NCBI GenBank assembly: GCA_012838875.1
Contig: DUOL01000004.1
Location: forward strand, 1 to 10,048
Reading direction: 5' to 3'
DNA from: Bacteroidales bacterium
GTDB taxonomy: Bacteria; Bacteroidota; Bacteroidia; Bacteroidales; WCHB1-69
DNA: 10,048 nt
Positions 7,212 to 10,048 of this stretch are shown piece by piece. The notes beneath the pieces are model-generated. The model saw only the letters and a program-made list of their open reading frames with translations. It did not search any database and had not been told where the DNA came from. The first letter of the stretch is position 1; every line of letters begins with the position of its first letter. The translations under genes were made by a program, and so were the position numbers.

Positions 7212-9495
7212 CACCGACCTCCTCTTTATTTGTTATCGTTAATAGTGGCATATATTCATCAATAAATTTTTGTAAAGTTTCTTTTGTAAATTTCTTTTTT
7301 TGTAAAATATCACCAACAGTTTTATTTTTCAAAAATTGCTGTAATTCCTGTTTTACTCCTCTACCAAGAGCAATCATTGTACTGTTATATAATCTTTTTG
7401 ATTTTTTGATTTGTTCATACAATAATTCTTTTCCTGCAACTTTTAATATTGCTCGCAAGTCAGTATTATACATTGGGAATTTTCGTTGCCCACGAAAATA
7501 AGCATCAACCGTTGCAGGCAGTACTCTTAATCCATTCTCTTTTAACTTTTGGTACAACTGTTCTCTATCTATTGTTTGTTGTTGTTCCGAATCTTTTAAC
7601 GCATTTTGCCAGGCAGTTGCATGTTCATCAATCATTCCAAACTTATCAGGCTCTACTTCGACTGCAATTTGAAAAAGATTTTCTGCTAATTGTTCTTTTG
7701 GATAAATCCGAATTTTATTTCCAACAATTAATCGGTATGATTTAATTAGGTTGCCTTTGTCGTCAAAAACAGTTTCATTACTTTCCAATTCTATAACGCT
7801 ATTGTTTGCTAAACTAATACGATAGATTATTTCCTCTTCTAAATCATCTAACAAACTATCACTTTCATCTTTATATCCATCGTAGGCAGTATTTGAGCGT
7901 TGTTCAAGTCGTTCAATGATTTGTTCTAATGTTGGACAGACTTTAACTTCTGGCTTAATGATTGGCTCGTACCTTACATTACAAATTTTATAACGTTCTT
8001 CACTTGTAAGTTCTGTTTCAAGTGATTTAGTATGATTTTGAAGTTGCTTATTATACAAGGCTTCTTCTGGTTGATACAACACTAATTTTACATCATTTTG
8101 TAAATTGTAGACAAAATTAAAGTCTTTTAATCCATTAAATGAATAAAAAACAATGGTTTTCTTTTCTGTCTCACAGTTTTTAATTCGTTTTTTAAGTTCC
8201 TTCTGTGTAATAAAATAGCAATTACTGTTCCTATTTCTCTTGAAAAATTCAATATTTTCTATATCAACCACAAATAACGTTTTTTTTGTCGTTTTTAATA
8301 TAACATTCTTGAGTTTATTGAGTTTGAGATTATTATTTTTTAAGTATAAAATCAGATTTTTTAATGCCTCTTTCGGGTTATTATTTCCAAAATATTCATA
8401 TTCATAACCACCCTCATTCCGTTCTAGTTCTTGATTGTATTTTAATCGCATTAGTAAATATTTAAATTGTTCTTCTTGCAAAGCATTTAGTGCTAATCGC
8501 AAAAAATAACCGTAGCTTTTTAATTTGATTGGCATTTTAAGAGAAGAAACATATAGCATACATTCTTCAAAGTGCTGTACTAATTGGTTTAATTTACAAT
8601 CATTTATTGGGCTTATTTTTATGCTTTTATCCGCCTTTTCTTCTATGAAATCCATCTCTTCCTTTTGCCAATTCCATAGGTTAATACTTTCAATGTGTTG
8701 CACCTCATTTTCATTAGAAAGTACAATCAAATTGAAATTATATTTTGATTTATCCTGTATGATTTGCGAAATAGAATTTAAATCGGTATCACAAACAATG
8801 ATAGTGTCAATAGTAATGTTTTTCTTCAAAACTTCTTCGTAACAAACCTCATATTTTGGAGTAACAAAAGCGATGCTGTCATCTATAGCCTCAATTGATT
8901 TGCGTATAGTTTGTTCTCCTTCTCGTGTATTTGGCAAATAAGTTGTCGGAATACAGTTTTTATTTTTTAAATTATTCCATGTGTTTTGTCCCGCAATGAA
9001 AACTATTTTTTTGGAAAAATGAGTAGGCAAAAAGCCAAATTTAGAATTATAAATTTCTTTAAAATAGTCATTATATTTTTGAATAGTACTACCTCTTGCA
9101 CTTTGTTTAACTTGGATGAAATTTTTTTTCAACTGGTCGAAAGTTGAACTTATTTTAAAGTTAGTATTATCATTGTACTTACTCAAGGTATACATATTAC
9201 CCTTTATTTCTTGAATAACATATATATTTCTACTACTTTCCTTTTTTCTTTTTAACTTATCACCAACTGAATAATCTGTGATATCAGCGTAGTTTCTGAA
9301 AATTTTCTTTGATAACTCCTCATACAGTAAATTTATTATTTCTTGCAAATAATATTCTTTTGGGAAATTAAAACGTATGTTTATCTTATCATAATTTTTC
9401 AAAATCAGCTTGGTAGTCAAGCCTATAATTTTCTTGGAATTACTCGAGATAGAGTATTTATTTATTAGTGAGTTGTAATATCTTTCGTTGAGCAT
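7201..9495 (-). CDS. drmE: DrmE-like protein, first gene of the DISARM-type operon
   Basis: A 764-residue protein that I place as DrmE-like mainly by context (directly upstream of and overlapping drmA) plus general resemblance; function is unknown. Visible parts: a beta-rich segment near 76-130 starting VGDKLKRKK, which could be an SH3-like fold; a region (163-300) reminiscent of a degenerate RecA-like helicase domain, with IVFIAGQ (164-170), IPTTYLP (182-188), TIIVCDTD (231-238) as a possible Walker-B relic, and INLWNW (271-276); and a second alpha/beta region (404-482) with TLFVVDIENIEFF, IVFYSFNGL and VKLVLYQPEEALYN. No Walker A glycine-lysine loop is seen, so ATPase activity is doubtful. 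An acidic patch (543-555) precedes a C-terminal domain with VEVEPDKFG (612-620) and a helix-turn-helix-like part (647-674, LRVLPATVDAYFRGQ). There is no signal peptide, membrane segment or methyltransferase motif. The ATG at 9495 has AAGGA just upstream and a TGA in frame 18 bases before it, which fixes the start. Confidence 0.6.
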   Translation of the reverse strand: MLNERYYNSLINKYSISSNSKKIIGLTTKLILKNYDKINIRFNFPKEYYLQEIINLLYEELSKKIFRNYADITDYSVGDKLKRKKESSRNIYVIQEIKGNMYTLSKYNDNTNFKISSTFDQLKKNFIQVKQSARGSTIQKYNDYFKEIYNSKFGFLPTHFSKKIVFIAGQNTWNNLKNKNCIPTTYLPNTREGEQTIRKSIEAIDDSIAFVTPKYEVCYEEVLKKNITIDTIIVCDTDLNSISQIIQDKSKYNFNLIVLSNENEVQHIESINLWNWQKEEMDFIEEKADKSIKISPINDCKLNQLVQHFEECMLYVSSLKMPIKLKSYGYFLRLALNALQEEQFKYLLMRLKYNQELERNEGGYEYEYFGNNNPKEALKNLILYLKNNNLKLNKLKNVILKTTKKTLFVVDIENIEFFKRNRNSNCYFITQKELKKRIKNCETEKKTIVFYSFNGLKDFNFVYNLQNDVKLVLYQPEEALYNKQLQNHTKSLETELTSEERYKICNVRYEPIIKPEVKVCPTLEQIIERLEQRSNTAYDGYKDESDSLLDDLEEEIIYRISLANNSVIELESNETVFDDKGNLIKSYRLIVGNKIRIYPKEQLAENLFQIAVEVEPDKFGMIDEHATAWQNALKDSEQQQTIDREQLYQKLKENGLRVLPATVDAYFRGQRKFPMYNTDLRAILKVAGKELLYEQIKKSKRLYNSTMIALGRGVKQELQQFLKNKTVGDILQKKKFTKETLQKFIDEYMPLLTITNKEEVGDEQ
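7217..7224 (-). promoter_or_regulatory. Strong Shine-Dalgarno sequence for drmA inside the end of drmE
   Basis: GAGGAGGT on the minus strand is a near-perfect anti-16S match. It lies in the last codons of the upstream gene, 5 bases before the ATG at 7211 and 2 before the GTG at 7214. It selects the ATG as the drmA start. It is notable because Bacteroidota genes often lack such sites and because drmB in the same operon has none. Confidence 0.7.
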
Positions 9496-9621
9496 ATCCT
9501 TACTTATTTTTCACTTTAATTGCTTATAGTTTGTCTCTTACGTATTTTGTATTATACACAAATATTGCTATTTAGGTTATACATATTTGGTTAAATTAGC
9601 ATTCCTTGAATAATAGAGCTA

Positions 9622-9652
9622 CAAATTTACAAAATTTCCCTTAATCTACAAT
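9622..9652 (-). promoter_or_regulatory. Candidate Bacteroidota-type promoter of the drm operon
   Basis: On the minus strand, TAAATTTG (9629-9622) fits the Bacteroidota -7 consensus TAnnTTTG exactly. About 19 bases upstream, ATTG (9652-9649) is a partial match to the -33 TTTG element. Transcription would start near 9615 and leave a leader of about 120 bases before the ATG at 9495. A second possibility is the TATAAT hexamer at 9556-9551, near an AATATTTG (9566-9559) that misses the -7 consensus by one base. In AT-rich DNA such matches arise by chance. Confidence 0.3.
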
Positions 9653-9862
9653 CCCATTAAAACAAAATTTTTTCCAGTCCATAAATAGATATTAAAATTC
9701 AGGAAAATCACTAAACTAACCCCTTTTGATAATAAATATTTACACTCATTTAAACAATGTTTCAGGATTTTTTTTTGAGTTGTCCTTTTGTATGGTTAAA
9801 ATACTTAAATAAAATCATTACTAACTGAAAATTTATAGTTTATTTGAGTACCAAAAAGGGTA

Positions 9863-9952
9863 CAAGTCAGGACTTTCCACTTTTAATTTATTCTTTAAAA
9901 AGTTTTGATATTTACTTGTTTTGCGTGAGGCGCTTAGGTGGAAAGCCCGCAA
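9863..9952 (-). repeat. Right arm of a degenerate inverted repeat flanking the drm operon
   Basis: Read on the minus strand from the outside in: TTGCGGGCT (9952-9944), CACGCA (9927-9922), AGTGGAAAGT (9881-9872) and CTGACTTG (9870-9863). These are the same four blocks, in the same order, as at 1501-1556 on the plus strand, but with longer spacers. The outer end abuts the GC-rich hairpin. Confidence 0.5.
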
Positions 9953-10036
9953 GGGCGGAAGCCGCTGGGGACGCGGCGGCAAAAAAGCGAGCTTGTAAGC
10001 TCTTTTTGCCGCCTTGCGACCCCACGGCTTGTGCCC
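9953..10036. repeat. Long GC-rich imperfect hairpin (about 84 nt)
   Basis: The two halves pair almost along their full length: GGGC (9953-9956) with GCCC (10033-10036), AAGCCG (9959-9964) with CGGCTT (10025-10030), TGGGG (9966-9970) with CCCCA (10020-10024), CGC (9972-9974) with GCG (10016-10018), GGCGGCAAAAA (9975-9985) with TTTTTGCCGCC (10003-10013), and GAGCTT (9989-9994) with AAGCTC (9997-10002). Small bulges separate the blocks. No T-run follows the outer stem on either strand, so a simple terminator is unlikely for the whole structure. A repetitive extragenic palindrome, a MITE-like remnant or a structured RNA are possible. The GC content contrasts sharply with the neighbouring AT-rich DNA. 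Confidence 0.65.
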
Positions 10037-10048
10037 GCGGACTTGGAA

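Larger units (their letters stand above)
9496..10048. other. Gene-free upstream region of the drm operon
   Basis: These 553 bases carry no ORF I can support. The inner part (9496-9860) is very AT-rich and holds promoter-like sequences on the minus strand, plus a short inverted repeat GTACC/GGTAC (9848-9852 and 9859-9863). The outer part (9863-9952) carries the right flanking blocks, and from 9944 on the sequence turns sharply GC-rich, with a long hairpin. No tRNA-like or known riboswitch structure was recognised. Confidence 0.65.

Noticed and set aside
6821..7501. Open frames on the plus strand opposite drmA and drmE (for example 6922-7179 and 7184-7501)
   Set aside because: They are antisense shadows of strong coding regions, rich in Ser, Leu, Phe and Cys as expected for the complement of AT-rich Lys/Glu/Asn codons, and they show no family motif.
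9752..9776. AAACAATGTTT followed by a T-run as an intrinsic terminator on the plus strand
   Set aside because: The possible stem is only four A/T-rich pairs with a three-base loop, and no plus-strand gene lies upstream within reach.
9848..9863. GTACC/GGTAC inverted repeat as an operator for the drm operon
   Set aside because: The arms are only 5 bp, they lie more than 350 bases from the drmE start, and no regulator gene is seen in the window.
9953..10036. tRNA gene or CRISPR repeat in the GC-rich end
   Set aside because: There is no cloverleaf, anticodon arm or TTC-loop pattern and no regularly spaced direct repeats. The structure is one long imperfect hairpin.

Overview
The window looks like a chromosomal segment of a Bacteroidota bacterium, probably order Bacteroidales. 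The evidence is a single-polypeptide glycine dehydrogenase (GcvP) of Bacteroidota-like sequence, AT-rich DNA, and a TAnnTTTG-type promoter candidate. Species cannot be assigned from the sequence alone.

Layout. Positions 1-1497 (+) hold the C-terminal half of gcvP, a housekeeping gene cut by the left edge. Positions 1498-1707 are a convergent gap. Positions 1708-9495 carry three large genes on the minus strand, tightly packed and transcribed right to left: a 764-aa protein that resembles DrmE, a 1215-aa DrmA-type SF2 helicase, and a 617-aa DrmB-type DUF1998 zinc protein. The first two genes overlap by 11 bases and the last two are 2 bases apart, so this is almost certainly one operon. Positions 9496-10048 contain no gene that I can support. 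They hold a possible promoter for the operon and, at the far right, a GC-rich long hairpin.

Interpretation. DrmA plus DrmB is the conserved core of DISARM anti-phage systems (the DrmAB complex), and DrmE is the extra component of class 2 DISARM. Here the trio stands with no DNA methyltransferase and no phospholipase-D-type DrmC inside the window. The left side is closed by gcvP. The right side is empty for at least 553 bp, although a partner gene beyond the edge cannot be excluded. The operon may therefore be a reduced, methylase-free DISARM variant (drmE-drmA-drmB).

The operon is visibly more AT-rich than gcvP. It is bracketed by four short sequence blocks that occur in the same order but inverted in the two flanks (1501-1556 and 9863-9952). 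This fits a horizontally acquired defence cassette placed just behind the gcvP stop codon. The flanking blocks may be degenerate element ends, or two copies of a dispersed intergenic repeat.
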